Below, piece after piece: positions 33,286 through 46,066 of a stretch of DNA of 64,000 nt. The notes under the pieces were generated by a model that made no database searches, had not been told where the DNA came from, and saw only the letters and a list, made by a program, of their open reading frames with translations. Within the stretch, counting starts at the first letter, position 1, and the number at the start of each line of letters is the position of its first letter. The DNA comes from Excoecaria cochinchinensis (lineage: Eukaryota; Streptophyta; Magnoliopsida; Malpighiales; Euphorbiaceae): NCBI GenBank assembly GCA_947683425.1, contig CANTUQ010000158.1, positions 1,984,001 through 2,048,000 on the forward strand, read 5' to 3'. Both the position numbers and the translations under genes were made by a program.

Positions 33286-34442
33286 CCCCACTCTGCAAAG
33301 GGCAGACCCCAATAGACTTTAGGTCCAAACTTGTATTAGATTTTCAAGCTAGTAAACGTCATTTTCAGCCAAAATGGTCCCCTAAACTTTTCTTCCCCTA
33401 TGTCTTAGATTTCCAATGGTACAATTTTACTCAATTCGGAACTGTAAATAAGGAGATATGGTCTTCGAAACATAGACTACTCCCTTGAATCAGTTCGAAC
33501 AGGTACTTCAAATTCTAACCCCTATTTGGACATCTTAGAGCTAGAATTCAGTCATGGCTATTTCTGAACAAAATCTAGATATATGTCGTAGATTTCTAAC
33601 CCAACTTGAATTATGTAATTTGGATATATAAAACGTAACTTATGACTAAAACAGCCACCAAAGGTCTAATACAATTTGTGGAGAGTTTCCCCTACAAACT
33701 CTATATGCCGAAGACAATCATTCCACAATAATAACAATTTTAGTTAAACTCAAGTCAACATATACCAAACATACACATCTTTAATTAAATCTGTCATCAT
33801 CAACTGCACATAAAATAAGCATAGTTTCCAAACCTCTTAAAGACACCCAATTACTTCCTTTGCTTCACTCCCCATTTCTTTCTTCTCTTTCTTGGGCCGG
33901 ATGTTCATCAACCAAAACACATCAAAAATCACCTTAAAAACTGTACTCAATCTTAAAAACAAAAGAAGAAGGAGAAAGATGATAACAAAAACTAAATCAT
34001 ATCTTTCTCTTCACAAACTACATCAAAAATTGACTTGAATACCACCTCCTTTAGTGGCCACCTTATGCATGAGTTGGGAAAAGAAAAGAGAGAAGAAAAG
34101 ATGGGTTCTTCTTCTGCCAAAAAGGAGTGGCCGGCTGCCCTCTCTTTTCCCTTATGCTTATCTTATAAACTTTGCCTATAATAAGCCACATGTCAAGCTC
34201 CTATTCGCTACACCTAGATTTTTATGTTCAATATCAATTTAGTCCTTTCTTCTTTTGCTTATTCATACATTTGGCATACTATTAATCCATTCTCATACAT
34301 TGGCCCACATTATTAACTAATTCATTCAATTAAATTCATAGGTGTAAAATGACCAAATTACCCTTACCCTTTTCACTTAATACCAAATATGTCATTTACT
34401 ACAATTAACCATTTCCATCCTCCAATTACATATTTTGGTCAC

Positions 34443-35786
34443 TGTTGTCAGTTTTCGCAAGTATATGAAATCGATTCTAGTAATAAAGAGTGAATGAGTT
34501 ATCCTTCCCACAAGGATTGATGATCAAGTACCAAAACTGTAATAATTTTCTATTATTAAGACAAGCAAAACTTAATTGATTAAAATAAATAATAATTGTG
34601 AAAATAAAACCACAGAAACAATTGAGATATTGAAATAAAATCAATAGATGAGAAGCAAGGGTATCTTTGAGTTCACTTGAATTTACTTTTTCAATTATAA
34701 CTATTAACAATCAAATTTAATTACTTAATCGAGGAAAAAAATAATAATCCTAAGATAGTTAACATGCTTTCCCAAGCTAAGCTAAACTTATTCACTAATT
34801 CCTATTAATCTTTTATTATAGATATTAATGAATGAATTTACGAGTATGATATTTCTCAATAAATTCCCACAAGTCAAGTTATATTATTTCCATTCAAACT
34901 ATGTTCTTGTGTTATTTACAATTCAAATTCAATCTTAAAATTTTCCTTCCGTACTAATCTTAAGAAAATAGATCAATCAATTAATGGCCAGTTAACTGAT
35001 GGCATTAAGCATAATCATAAACAATTGCAAAAGTAACGAAAGCTAATTGAAATAATTAAAAAGAGTAAGAATTCAAGCTACATCAAAGATAACCCTAAAG
35101 AAAATTTAGCTCATATTAATCATGTTCAAGAATCCAAAATAACAATTCAAATTCAAAAACATAGTTAAAGCAAACTTGAAATTGAGTAGAGATGAAAATC
35201 TTGGTGATGAAGCTTTGATTCCAAATCTTGAGTTCTTCTAATTTCCATCTTATTTTTTTGTTCTCTCATTAGAGATGGAAGAACCTTTTTATATGGAAAA
35301 AATGTCCCAACTGGAATAGGAGAGCTCTAGGACTTGTTTTGGAAGAAACAAAACAGAGTTGGAATCGAAAAACAATTGAAACATTCCATTCACGTTTTTA
35401 TCCCCGTCACCACACCCTCAGGTGGTGATTTCTGCCCAGTGTCACCACCTGAGGTGGTGAAATATTCTGTCCATCAAAACATCATAGCCTTGGGTGGTGA
35501 AACTTTCTGGTTGTTTCTTTCACCATTTTGCACTCTTTTTGAACCTCTAAAGCTTCCAATGCAAACTTTATGTCTTCAAATGAACTTCTAACCCATTAAT
35601 CATTGAAGATTAATAAGATTAAACCTAAAACCACCAAGATTAACACAATTAAGCTAACTTAGTAATCAAAAGAAAAGAATTAAAAATTGTAACTAAAAGA
35701 TAATGAAAATTAGCTACTAAACTACTATTCCAACCTAAAATTTACTTAAAAATGAACCATAGAAACATATGTAAAACCTACTAACA
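34443..35786 (-). repeat. AthE 3' LTR (1,344 bp, minus strand)
   Basis: It aligns with the AthE 5' LTR at 53548-54790. The outer end is TGTTGTCAG (34443), preceded by GTCAC, which matches GTTAC on the other side of AthE with one substitution. The inner end ...CTAACA (35786) abuts the polypurine tract. Palindromic words lie at 35407-35510. Confidence 0.9.
35407..35510. repeat. Palindromic words in the AthE 3' LTR
   Basis: TCACCACCTGAGGTGGTGA (35442-35460) is perfect around a central G. An imperfect copy, TCACCACACCCTCAGGTGGTGA, lies at 35407-35428, and a half-word 'gggtggtgaa' near 35494. The 5' LTR copies are at 54511-54605, with one change (CCCGAGG for CCTGAGG). Confidence 0.85.
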
Positions 35787-37242
35787 AAATACCCCCAAAC
35801 TTAAACTTTGCTTCGAGTAAAGAAGAATAAACCACAATTTAAAACAATTCAAGCTCAGATTTTCAGATGATAGCAACCAATCTTAACCAAGATAAGTAAA
35901 AGCAATATTTACCAATTATCACAAGTACATTTTCTGTTTTCTCTTTTACAGTCCAAATCCAATGAAGTACATCTTCCTATAAACCATGACTTTAAAAGCG
36001 TAATTGACTTATCAGAAGCAGCTAGCATTTCATAATAAATTCTCATCAATCCACACCAATCATAACAATGTCAACCAAGTTCTCAAGGCTGAGATGTAGA
36101 GAATTTAGAATCAGGACCACACGGTTAAGTTTCGATAAGAGTTAAGCCAATACATAGGGAAACATGTACTCAACCTGCCAAGATATATAAAATTTACAAA
36201 TTCGTGCAAATAAATTTAGAGAACACATGAGCCAATTTTTTTTTTCACTTTTGCTATTTGACGCATTTTTAATGGCTTTTGTTCAAGCTTATATCGGCCC
36301 CTATGGGGGTACACTCTCCGAACACTAGTTTTTTCCATACACAAAGCTCATTATCGAGACTTTGCTTAAGGAAAACAGGTCCGAACCACCTGAATCAACC
36401 AGTGATGGTGAACCATTTTTTTTTTCTTTTTTTGGCAAATTTTGAGCTATGAACGGCCCCTACAAGGTAAAGCTCTCCGAGCATTAATCTTTTCCATTCA
36501 CAAGGATCATTACCAAAACATTGCTTAAGGGGAACAAGTGCCGTACCACTTGAACCGACTAATGTTGGTAAACCATTTCTCAAAAAGGAAAAGATAAACA
36601 TTTATTATTATATTTTTTTCTTTTTGGTTTCTAGACATCCCATATTTCTAAATTCATTGCTCAAAAATTAAAAGTCTATGCATATCAAGGCAAGGTTGAA
36701 ATAAAGTTTTCAAATGCATTAACAGTGTCTCTTGCAAGCAAGTTCAGTTTCTTAGAACTCATACATCCTGTTCTTGAGAAACATAGTTAAAATTAATCAT
36801 GATGGATGCAAAAAAATGAGAAAAAATCATTTGTGCTAGCTTATTAAAATAAATCAATCTAGATATGAAAGTCATAATTTAGAAAGTTTGTTCATCGATA
36901 GATTGAAACTTAAGCATAAAATGATCAACCTAACTTAGCCACCATCAAACTATATTCTAGCTTAACTTAGTCTTTAATTAGATGCCATCATTCGAAATCG
37001 AGCTCAAATACATTCAAATTCAAACGCCAAACAAGGTCCAAGCAAATTTCAAGCTCAAATTAATTCAATTTTTTTTCCAAAGGCAAAATAAACCATACAA
37101 AACAAATTACAACCACCCCCAAACTTAAAATATGCATTGTCCTCAAAGCATGAAAATGATAGGCACGGAAAGGAAACAAAACATGTAGTAAGAAAAATTA
37201 GAACACTTCCCTGAAATTTTGAGGACTACATAGCATGAGAGA
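35787..37242 (-). other. AthE 3' noncoding region with two polypurine tracts
   Basis: The complement of the functional polypurine tract (AAATACCCCCAAAC, 35787-35800) adjoins the LTR. A second tract complement, ACCCCCAAACTT, lies near 37115, just after ORF1. In between, an imperfect two-copy repeat of about 130 bp (roughly 36296-36415 and 36455-36580) shares 'ctctccga(a/g)ca', 'cttaag(g)..aacag/aag' and 'ccgaaccac/ccgtaccac' blocks. Nothing coding. Confidence 0.75.
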
Positions 37243-37444
37243 CTACGGAGGTGGACGAAAATATGGTACAAGGGACGCAATTAAAAACTCCATGCGATCC
37301 CCCAGGTTGGAGATCTGCACTTGCACATCATCAATTCTGGCATCAATATGAACTTTAAATTGCTCAATAGTTAAAGTGGTGTTGGAGGAGCTTGATTCAG
37401 TGAGTAGGAAAATCGGGCTCTCTTCATGCTCGGTCAGCTCTTCC
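37243..37444 (-). pseudogene. AthE ORF1, C-terminal part
   Basis: The minus-strand frame from 37444 down to the stop at 37243-37245 encodes an acidic segment and a predicted helix (TIEQFKVHIDARIDDVQVQI), ending in Pro-Pro-Pro. The same frame resumes on the far side of S2 at 41427, which shows that S2 interrupted one gene. The Athila ORF1 product sits at the env position; its function is unproven. Confidence 0.78.
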
Positions 37445-37922
37445 GGGTTTGTAACACCCCCTACGTCCCTATTGGAAGGACGCCGGAGAGTGCTACCAAC
37501 GCTCACTCACATCCCTGCACACATACACTATGCGGAAGCATACATTCATACATAATCATACATGCATAAATACGGGATAATTAAAAGCTTACCTTGCGGG
37601 CAAAAGCTGGTCATGCATTAACTCACACACACACAGGCACTAAGCGGAAGCATAAGCACGTGCATATCCCCATTCACTCATTCAATCAGCGGAAGCATAA
37701 GGCAAGCGATAAAATCGAGGAACAACTTTAAACTTAAATATAATAACATCTACATAGCCCAAATATTATATTCAGATCCTTACATATAAGCACATATACA
37801 TAAGATTACAGAAATACAAAATTCTAGAATACAGAAGCTGAGTACAAAATAACAAAACTTCTAACTCCTACGTGGCCGACCCTACAGATGCGCGACTCGA
37901 ACCGAACCAAACCTGCCACCTG

Positions 37923-37959
37923 CACGGGAAAAGAACCCGTGCTAAGCGATAACGCTTAG
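37923..37959 (-). promoter_or_regulatory. Twin hairpin of S2
   Basis: CACGGG-aaaagaa-CCCGTG (37923-37941) and CTAAGCG-ataa-CGCTTAG (37942-37959). Both stems are perfect. The order is reversed on the plus strand because the LTR is on the minus strand. Confidence 0.9.
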
Positions 37960-38932
37960 TGGAGAGAACACACAACAAAATGGACGGCCATTCACAATGG
38001 TCGTCAAGGCATAACACATTCGAATGGCATATGCACATGGTCCAAACAGATAGATATACATACTTGAATAAAAAGCCATACATTAAGAAAATCATATCCA
38101 CATTCAAAACTCGTGTCGACCAAACCAAAGCAGATAGAGTACTATACAAGATACAAGTATTAACATGCAGAAACACATCCAATCTCACATGCATATACTT
38201 ACCGAGGTATCAGATATCAAAACCGCGTCATGCTTAGCTACTCAACAACTAAACATGCTGCCTTCATACCAGCAACCCAAACGTTAACTGAAAACCCATA
38301 CACATACAATAAGATTACTATGCAATAATGCACCCAACTATCATGCAAAATTACTAGATATCTAAACATACTTTTATCAGGCCATAACACACACACATTT
38401 GCCAAAACCCAAGGGACAACGTCCAAACCACCACACTTCCCCTGTACAACTTTAATACATAAAATATCATGCTATGAAACATGAACACATGACAACATGC
38501 CGAAGATACTATGATAGCTGAGACCAAAGAAACATATAGCATAATATTCATACTTATACTAAATCCCATATTAACCAAATCAGTTAACAGCACAATAACA
38601 CATTAATATACATACCAATTAACCAAAGCATTCAGAACTTCTAGCTCACATTCATATACATATTAATTTATTTCATCACTGTACCGAGGAGCAGTATACA
38701 TATTTTACGATGTACATATACAATGTACTTGTTTGCGTCACATTAAACCCGTTCAGAGATTCGTGATCACATTCGGATAAATAACTGATTCACATAGCCA
38801 AAATCATGCTCATTCAGAAATCACATTCTCATATTCATATCAAACAAAACAAACAGAATACCTGTTGACTCACTTTAGTGAATAACGAGAAAATACGGTA
38901 GCATACCTTACGAGTACGAATCAAATGGTAGC

Positions 38933-39111
38933 GTACTTTACAGGTACGAATCGAAAAGCAATATCATTTTCCACGTTCAAAAACATTTTTCAAAAGGGAC
39001 CTTAAATAAGATCCATACACATTAAAGGGTTCGCGAGGAACCAAACAGGGACCTGATCAGGGTCCAAACGTCCAAAGGGCTGCAGCTAAGAGCTCTATTA
39101 AGCATGCCTAA
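38933..39111 (-). promoter_or_regulatory. Hairpin row in S2
   Basis: GTAC-tttacag-GTAC (38933-38947), GGAcCTTaaatAAGATCC (38997-39014), GGTTC-gcgag-GAACC (39028-39042), GGACCTGATCAGGGTCC (39049-39065) and TTAaGCATGCCTAA (about 39098-39111). Confidence 0.88.
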
Positions 39112-39917
39112 CTATCCAATAGACTGACTCTCGCAGGTCATGCATAACACTAATTCCATTTAAGCATAACACATTATTCATAGCAAGGATCACAAATCTT
39201 AGGCTTGCATAATAAATCAAACTCATTTCAAGACACTCACCAAATTGCTCATATATGAATCATTGGTTCACAAACGTATAGTTCATCATATCAATCATGC
39301 ATAAATAAGAATAAATAAGCACAGACCATGCACTAGGGGAAAACATGCATCATATAATTCATATTGCAAAGCATACAATATAATTCAGTCAACACATTTT
39401 AACAGCATTCAAAATTCTAAGGTAAATCAAAGTCAGATATGGAAACACTATCATGCCAAAGATTATCAATACAAAACCCTAATCATAATATAGTGCTACT
39501 CATGATAACTATAACATATTATTCTTAGGGACGGATCGTGAATTAAGATATGCATAACACATTTCACATTTTAGTTGAACATGTTCATAATGAAGAACCA
39601 TGACATTAGACATTCATAAATCAATTTTATTTCAAAATGCAATATGCGATACAATTTGCAGTATTTAACATTGATAAACCAAATCATACAATTTAAATCA
39701 AATATTGACATATTATCATTTCAGTAAACACACAATTCAGAATAATCATACAAATCATGTTCCAAGTCACAACATATAATTTATCGAGCATAATCCATAA
39801 TATAAAGGGCATATAAACAAGTTCATATAGCATACAGTGAGGAAAAACCATGAAAAGGACATTAAAAACTCATTTTCAGAAAATTGGACAAGCGAAAAAA
39901 CAGGGCGGACTGGGGTC

Positions 39918-40320
39918 TCTGTCGCGCTCGCGACAGTAAGAATCAGACACGAGTTGTGCTGAAGGACATAACTCATGTCGGATGTCCCTCATCCTAGTCG
40001 TGCTCTAAAGCATGACATGCAAGAGAATACACACCAGCACGAGTCGTGCTGAACGAGCACGAGTCGTGCTTCATCAACACGAGTCTTGCTTCATCAACAC
40101 GAGTCGTGCTGATCAACACGAGTCGTGCTTCATCAACACGAGTCGTGCTGATCCTCACCTGCTGCCATCGCCCTGCTGAGATGTACAACTTCACCCATGG
40201 AAGGGACACGAGTCGTGCTTCTCAGCACGAGTCGGACGGCCAATAAATCTTCAAGCAAAACATTCGAGAGCTGGGAATCCTCTTCTGTTACGCCCGTGAG
40301 AACATCGCGCTCTCGACAGG
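39918..40320. repeat. Palindromic word array in S2 (AGCACGAGTCGTGCT)
   Basis: CTGTCGCGCTCGCGACAG lies at about 39919. Then come at least seven CACGAGTCGTG words between 40035 and 40240, several spaced by 'tcatcaa' or 'gatcaa', and a TCGCGCTCTCGACAGGAGCG word near 40303. Both word types seen elsewhere occur together here. Confidence 0.88.
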
Positions 40321-41426
40321 AGCGGGATTTCCAGTCCCCAGCAAACGCAAAACCTAGAATTTTCCTCCAAACTAAAATCATTTTAACCCAAATCACTCCC
40401 AACTCAATCTTACCTCAAATTAGGCTTTCCAAACACCATAATCAACATAAAACACAACATTTCAACAATTATTTCAAATCAAATCATCCATTCACAAATC
40501 AAAATCTCAATAATTGGAAAACCAAAAATTTTACAGTAAAACCAACCAATCCTCACAATCATTTCAATAATTCCACAATCATGCATGCTCATTCATTACA
40601 ATTAAAAACCCATGTAATATACACTCATTTAAGCCTAATAATCATAATCAATTTCCAGAATTTAAATAATACAAAACACACATGCAATTTAAATGAGAAT
40701 TAGGACGGAGACAACTCAAATAACTCCCAAACCTGGAAATGAAGAACAAAATCACTCTTCTTCAACCTTCGATCTTCCCTTTTCCTTTATCCTTCTTCTT
40801 GTCACCAAAAGCTTGCACAAACAAACCCAAAAAATCTCTTAATCCAAACCCTAACATAAATAAAACCATAAGAAGAAGAAGAAGAAGAACCCAAACACCC
40901 AAACGCAGGAAACCCTAAATGCCACACTTACCTCTTCAATCTTGCTCCAAAACTCAATCAAAACACCCCTTAGTAAGCACAAACTCCAGCCAAAAAGGAA
41001 AGCAAGGAGGAAGAACAGAAAATGAAGAAAGGAAGAAAAAGAGAAAACGTGAGAGGGAGGAGAACGGGAATGCAGATTTTCTGTGTTCTCTCTCTCTCTC
41101 TCTCTCTTTTCTTTCTTTCACATTCAATACCCACCAACTAATTCCACTTGGCTAGCTCTCATTGGGCCAATAATTCCTCCTTTGACTTTCATACACCAAG
41201 GCACCATACACATATATACACCACATAATTACTTAAGTAGATATTTAATACCTTGGTACACTACTCACACTTCACTAGATACTTCCTCCACTAAACATAT
41301 TAGATTAATTGTTGCACTAAATTCCTTAATGTCCAATATTCTCATGCGTAAATTACCGAATTACCCTTAAAGTCCCGACTTAGCATGCCAGATCCGATTA
41401 GGCCTGATTTGGGGTGTGACAGGGTT

Positions 41427-42030
41427 GTCATGCACATCCTGAACCTGGTGTTTCTCAATAGGAATAGATTGGCCATTTCTGTCTAACAACATCCATTGGT
41501 TAGCATCCCATTTACAGAATTCCATAGATTAAACAGTTTAAAAATCCACATAACTGGTCCGTATTGAAAACGGACCCAAGTTTCCTATTCTGAAATGTTT
41601 TCCTATGGCTGTAACAAAGCCTCCTATGATAGTTTTTCCTTTCTCTTGCTCACTCACCTTTTTGAGGTGGTCTAAAAGCCAAACACCACCATTAACCATA
41701 ATACCTTGATGCATGCAATACAAAAAGAATAACTTAGACTTTGTGAAAGACCCTTGGCTATTACCCCTACTACAAAAAGTATGGGATAGCACCCTATGTA
41801 TATAACAAAATGCATGCAGCAAGTTAGACGATTTACTCACAGCAAGTTAGACGTTTTACTCACAGCAGGGTGAAACTCTTCACTACTATTAGTAAGGATG
41901 CGCCAAGCACTAGACATACTAAAATCCTTAGGATATGAATGATGACCTTGTTTGGACAACTTAAAAATAGAATTTAGAGTTGGTAAATTGAGCTTGTAGT
42001 TCTTATTTCTAAGTTTAAATGTGAATGTAT
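41427..42030 (-). pseudogene. AthE ORF1, N-terminal and middle part
   Basis: The minus strand carries the ATHILA ORF-1 motif region (SHTFCSRGNSQGSFTKSKLFFLYCM, given here only as the conserved SRGNSQGS and KSKLFFLYCM blocks) and KTIIGGFVTAI. The best open part is 41538-41840. A 24-bp tandem duplication (41815-41870, 'cagcaagttagacg' repeated) and stops break it upstream. The segment between 42030 and 42218 is A+T-rich spacer between pol and ORF1. Confidence 0.78.
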
Positions 42031-42218
42031 AGGTATCATTCTTATGGTAAAAAAATATATATAAATAAATATTAAGCTTAAAAAAAATCTACTAAAATTT
42101 AAAAAATAAATAAATAAATGAAATAAAATAAATTAAATTAAAAAATTTATTGAATGATTGGGTTGCCTCCCAATTAGCGCTTTGTTTAATGTCTATAGCT
42201 AGACCGAATTACGCCCTT

Positions 42219-43252
42219 TCACTCGAGTCGGAGGACTTTGATGGATGAGATGTTATCACCCTCAAAATAAGGTTTTAGTTTGTGCCCATTTACTTTAAAA
42301 GTACAATCCTCACTTTGAACTTCAATAGCTCCATGAGGAAAAATCCTTAAAATTGTGAATGGACCAGACCAACGAGATCGAAGCTTACCTAGAAAAAGCT
42401 TAAGACGAGAGTTAAATAATAGAATCTTTTGTCCAACATAAGACTCGTGTCTTACAATATGTTTGTCATGCCACTTCTTGGTCCTTTCTTTATAAATTTT
42501 GGCATTCTAGTAAGCTTGAAGGTGAAACTCATCCATTTCATTGAGTTGTAACATTCTTTTTTCTCCTCCAGCTCTTTCATCAAAATTTAATAGCCTCACT
42601 ACCCAATATGCTTTATGTTCCAATTCCACAGGCAAGTGGCATGATTTTTCATATACCAACCGATACGGGGACATCCCAATTGGAGTCTTGAATGCTGTTT
42701 TATATGCCCATAATGCATCATCGAGTTTTCATGCCCAATCTTTCCTAGAAGAACACACCTTTTTCTCAAGAATCCTTTTGATTTCCCTATTAGATATTTC
42801 AACTTGTCCGCTGGTTTGAGGATGATACGGTGTTCCTACACGATGAGTCATGCCATATTTCATCAGTAAGGAATCTAAATAGCGATTGCAAAAATGTTTA
42901 CCTCCATCGCTGATAATAGCTCGCGGGGTTTCAAAACGGGCAAAAATATTCTTCCTTAGGAACTTCATAATGCTTTTAGCATCATTATTTTACAACATCA
43001 CTGCTTCCACCCATTTAGACACATAATCCACTGCCACCAAGATGTACTGGTTTGAGCAAGATTTTGGAAATTGACCTATAAAGTTGATTCCCCATACATC
43101 AAATAACTCAAATTCTAAGATGTTTTGTAGTGGCATCTCATTTCTCTTGGAAAGGTTACCGGTTCTTTGACATCTATCATAAGTAGAAACAAAATCAAAA
43201 GCATCTTTGAACAAGTTAGCCCAATAAAAACCGCATTGTAATACCTTATCAT
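42219..43252 (-). pseudogene. pol: AthE pol remnant: integrase and C-terminus
   Basis: On the minus strand from 43252 downward: the end of the integrase zinc-binding domain (CQRTGNLSKRNEMP, about 43130-43170), the core with DVWGINFIGQFP (about 43060-43100) and VDYVSKWVEA, then SDGGKHF and HPQTSGQVE (about 42820-42920). The C-terminal domain follows (GPFTILRIFPHGAIEV and YFEGD blocks), ending at the stop at 42219-42221. In-frame stops near 42988 and at 42726-42728 break it without a frameshift. Everything N-terminal (protease, RT, RNase H) is missing because the sequence changes into a ChrB LTR at 43253. Confidence 0.88.
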
Positions 43253-44125
43253 TTTCTACTTTTCCTCTTTGTTTCTCCTTTGGCTGGGATTTATGCATGC
43301 TTAAAGGTGCTTTTGAGAGAGATTTGGAACAAGATTGAAGAGGTAAGTGTGGCATTTAGGGTTTCCTGCATTTGGGTCTTCTTCTTCTTCTTCTACTGGT
43401 TTTATTGAGTTAGGGATTGGATTAAGAGGTTTATGGGTCTTTATTTGTGCAAGCTTTCGGTGGCAAGAAGAAGAATAAGGGCAAGGAGAAGATTGAAGGT
43501 TGAAGAAGAGTGATTTTGGATCTTCAATTCCAGGTTTTGGAGCTTTGATTTCTGGATTTGAGTTTTGAGTTGTCATTGCCAAATTCTCCTTGGATCATGA
43601 GTGTGTATTTGTGTTTGCTTTTCAAAAATTTGAGTACTTTGATATGAATTTATGCATGAATTAATTTGGGAAATGTGTTAGTAATCCATGTTATTGATTG
43701 AGATAGATGTATATGAGGGTTGGTATTGAAATGCATGAGTTTGGGAATTTTCTATTCTTGAATGTGAAAATGTCCATATGTGTTCTTGATGAATTCTGGA
43801 AATTGGGTTGTAAAATGGACTTATTTCGGCATGTATGTTACGGGCTTTTAATTTTGAAGAGTAATTATGCATGAGTGTGAATTTATTGTGCTAATTGTGT
43901 GGTTTGATATAGTTTTGCTGTAAATTTCTAGGTTTTGACAAATATTGAGATTATGAGCTTAAATTGATGTTTGGTGTGGAATTACTTGATGATAATGTTA
44001 TATTATGGGTATTGATGGTGAAGGGTGGTTGGATATGTGGTATGAGACCATTTGATGTGATTTTATGTGTTTGTGTGTGAGTTTGGGAGGAGAAGAAATC
44101 TACAGAAATTTGCAGAGTCTAGAAA

Positions 44126-44415
44126 TCACGACTCTGTCGCGAGCGCGACAGAGACCGGTGATCTTATTGCTGGGCTGTGCTGTCGCGAGCCCGCAATAGC
44201 AATAGCTGTTGTGTGCTCTGTGTCGTGATCGCGACAGAGCACAATATTGGCCTGTGCTATAGCGAGCACGCGATCTGTTGTGAGCCCGCGATAGCGATGC
44301 TTATGCTCTCTGTCACGAATGCGATAGAGCCGGGTTTTCTCTCCTCCCCGTGATCGCGAGGTCCATCATACGCGCGCAAGAAGGGACTATAGCCTCTGTC
44401 TCGAGCGCGACAGCC
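44126..44415. repeat. Palindromic word array in the ChrB 5' LTR (collapsed form)
   Basis: Single words lie at about 44132-44152 (CTGTCGCGAGCGCGACAG), 44217-44240, 44308-44330 and 44394-44413. CTATaGCGAGC..CGCGATAG-type words lie between them. Each single word occupies the place of a doublet in the 3' LTR and is about 16-18 bp shorter. Confidence 0.88.
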
Positions 44416-44678
44416 TTATTATGCTGAATGAGTTTTCTCTTGGTGTTTGGTTTTGAACTCGAGTTCCTTTTAGTGCCTATAAGTCCTATACCGGTTAACT
44501 TATGAGTTATATGAATGTGAATCCATGATACGAATATGCATATATGTATATATATGATTTTGGGATATTATAGAATGGATTGAATGGATTATGCATGACT
44601 GACATTTCGAACTATATTATGTGACTCTCAACATGATTTATTTTATGCATGACCTGCGAGAGTCAGTCTAGTGGATAG

Positions 44679-44952
44679 TTAGGCATGCCTAATAGTGTCT
44701 CTTTAGCTGCAGCACCTTTGGACGTTTGGACCCTGATCAGGTCCCCGTTTGGTTCCTTGCGAACCCTTTTAATGTGTTCAGATCCTCGCGATCCTTTTTA
44801 ATGTGTTTGGATCTTGTTTAAGATCCCCCTCAGAAAATGTTTTGAATGTGATAAAAATAAAACGATTTTCAATTCGCACCCGTAGGGTGATGTCAGCATT
44901 CTATTTGCACCCATAAGGTGATGTCAGTATTCGATTCGTACCCGTAAGGTAC
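44679..44952 (+). promoter_or_regulatory. Hairpin row in the ChrB 5' LTR
   Basis: TTAGGCATGCCTAA (44679-44692), GGACCCTGATCAGGTCC (about 44728-44744), GGTTCcttgcGAACC, GATC-ctcgc-GATC, GGATCTTgtttAAGATCC, CACC-cgtag-GGTG (44877-44889), CACC-cataa-GGTG (44908-44920) and GTACC-cgtaa-GGTAC (44938-44952). The CACC/GGTG pair replaces TACC/GGTA, a paired change. Confidence 0.9.
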
Positions 44953-46028
44953 TGTCAGTTCACTCGTTATCCACTATTTTGGGTCAGCAGGTATTCCGTT
45001 TACTTGATTGATATGATTAAGAGAATGTCATATCTGAATGATCATAATTCAGGGCATATGAATCAGTTATGTATTCGAATGTGATTATGAATCTCTGAAC
45101 GGGTTGAATGTGACTCAAGCATGTGTATTGTGCATGGTTATCCATATGTACCATTTTGTGAATGTGTTTGTATACAGTCAATTATGGATATAAGTATGTG
45201 AATTAAAATGTGTATGACTATGAACATGATCTCTCGAATGCTATTAATGTAGTTTATTATGTTATGCTTATGAGAACGTGAATCTGACTAGTTAGGTTAT
45301 AAGCATATTAATTAATATCTATATGAATGTGATTCTATACTGTTATCTATTAGGGTAGCATGTGAATTAGTATACATAATAAGGCGATCTGGACTATAAA
45401 ATGATCACATATGTATTATTTGGGGTGCAACGCATGTGGATCAGTTTCGGTAAGTATATGTGTGGTATTGGATGATGATGAGGCAAATTAAAGTGTATAA
45501 GAATCTGACATTGAATTAGTGTATGCTCTGAATGTAATAGTTTGCTATATGTTCTTTGCCCTCGACTATTGTAGTGATTCCGGCTTGTGGTCATGTGTTT
45601 ACATTTCAAGGCATGATACTTTATGTGATAGAGTTGTGCAGTGGAAGTGTGGTGTTTGACGTCTTCCCTTGGGTTCGGCTAATGTGTGTTATAGCATGAC
45701 AATTGTATGCTTAGATAGCTAGTGTTCTTAGCATGATAGCTGGGTACATTATTATATGGTAATTGTGTTGCAAGCAAATGGGTTTTTCGTTAATGCATGG
45801 GTACTTTGGCATGATAGTTGCATGCGTAATATCTCTTGCGACTGTACACGGTAAGGTTATGATACTTGATACCTCGGTAAGTATATGGATGTGAGTTTTC
45901 GAATGAATGTCTTTACTATATAAGCCTGACTATATATGTGTTATGAATGTCCGCATTTGCCATTTGCATGTGTTATGCCTTGACGACCATTGTGAATGGT
46001 TGTCCATATTGCTTGTGTGTTTTCCCCA

Positions 46029-46066
46029 CTAAGCGTTTATCGCTTAGCACGGGTTCTTTTCCCGTG
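46029..46066 (+). promoter_or_regulatory. Twin hairpin of the ChrB 5' LTR
   Basis: CTAAGCG-tttat-CGCTTAG (46029-46047) is followed by CACGGG-ttctttt-CCCGTG (46048-46066). Both stems are perfect. Confidence 0.9.

Larger units (their letters stand above)
31340..34442 (-). repeat. LTR-F, main part (chromovirus-type LTR, minus strand)
   Basis: It has the chromovirus LTR order read on the minus strand: pyrimidine-rich leader (33860-34140), palindromic words (33190-33285), hairpin row (32070-32244) and a decayed twin hairpin near 31570-31600. Its 5' end is at 58580-58763, on the other side of AthE. Its 3' end is cut by AthD at 31339 and lies off the window. No coding region. Confidence 0.75.
37450..41421 (-). 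mobile_element. S2: solo chromovirus LTR (3,972 bp, minus strand) with perfect TSD
   Basis: Read on the minus strand it starts TGTCACACCCC at 41421 and ends GGGGGTGTTACA at 37450. GGGTT flanks it at 37445-37449 and 41422-41426. It belongs near the ChrB and S3 family by its first ~80 bases (CCTAATCGGATCTGGCATGC region). It contains palindromic words (39918-40320), the hairpin row (38933-39111), the twin hairpin (37923-37959) and a CT microsatellite in the leader (41086-41108). No internal region. Confidence 0.93.

Noticed and set aside
42541..42819. 92-codon plus-strand frame
   Set aside because: Antisense to the AthE integrase region, which has clear family motifs on the minus strand.
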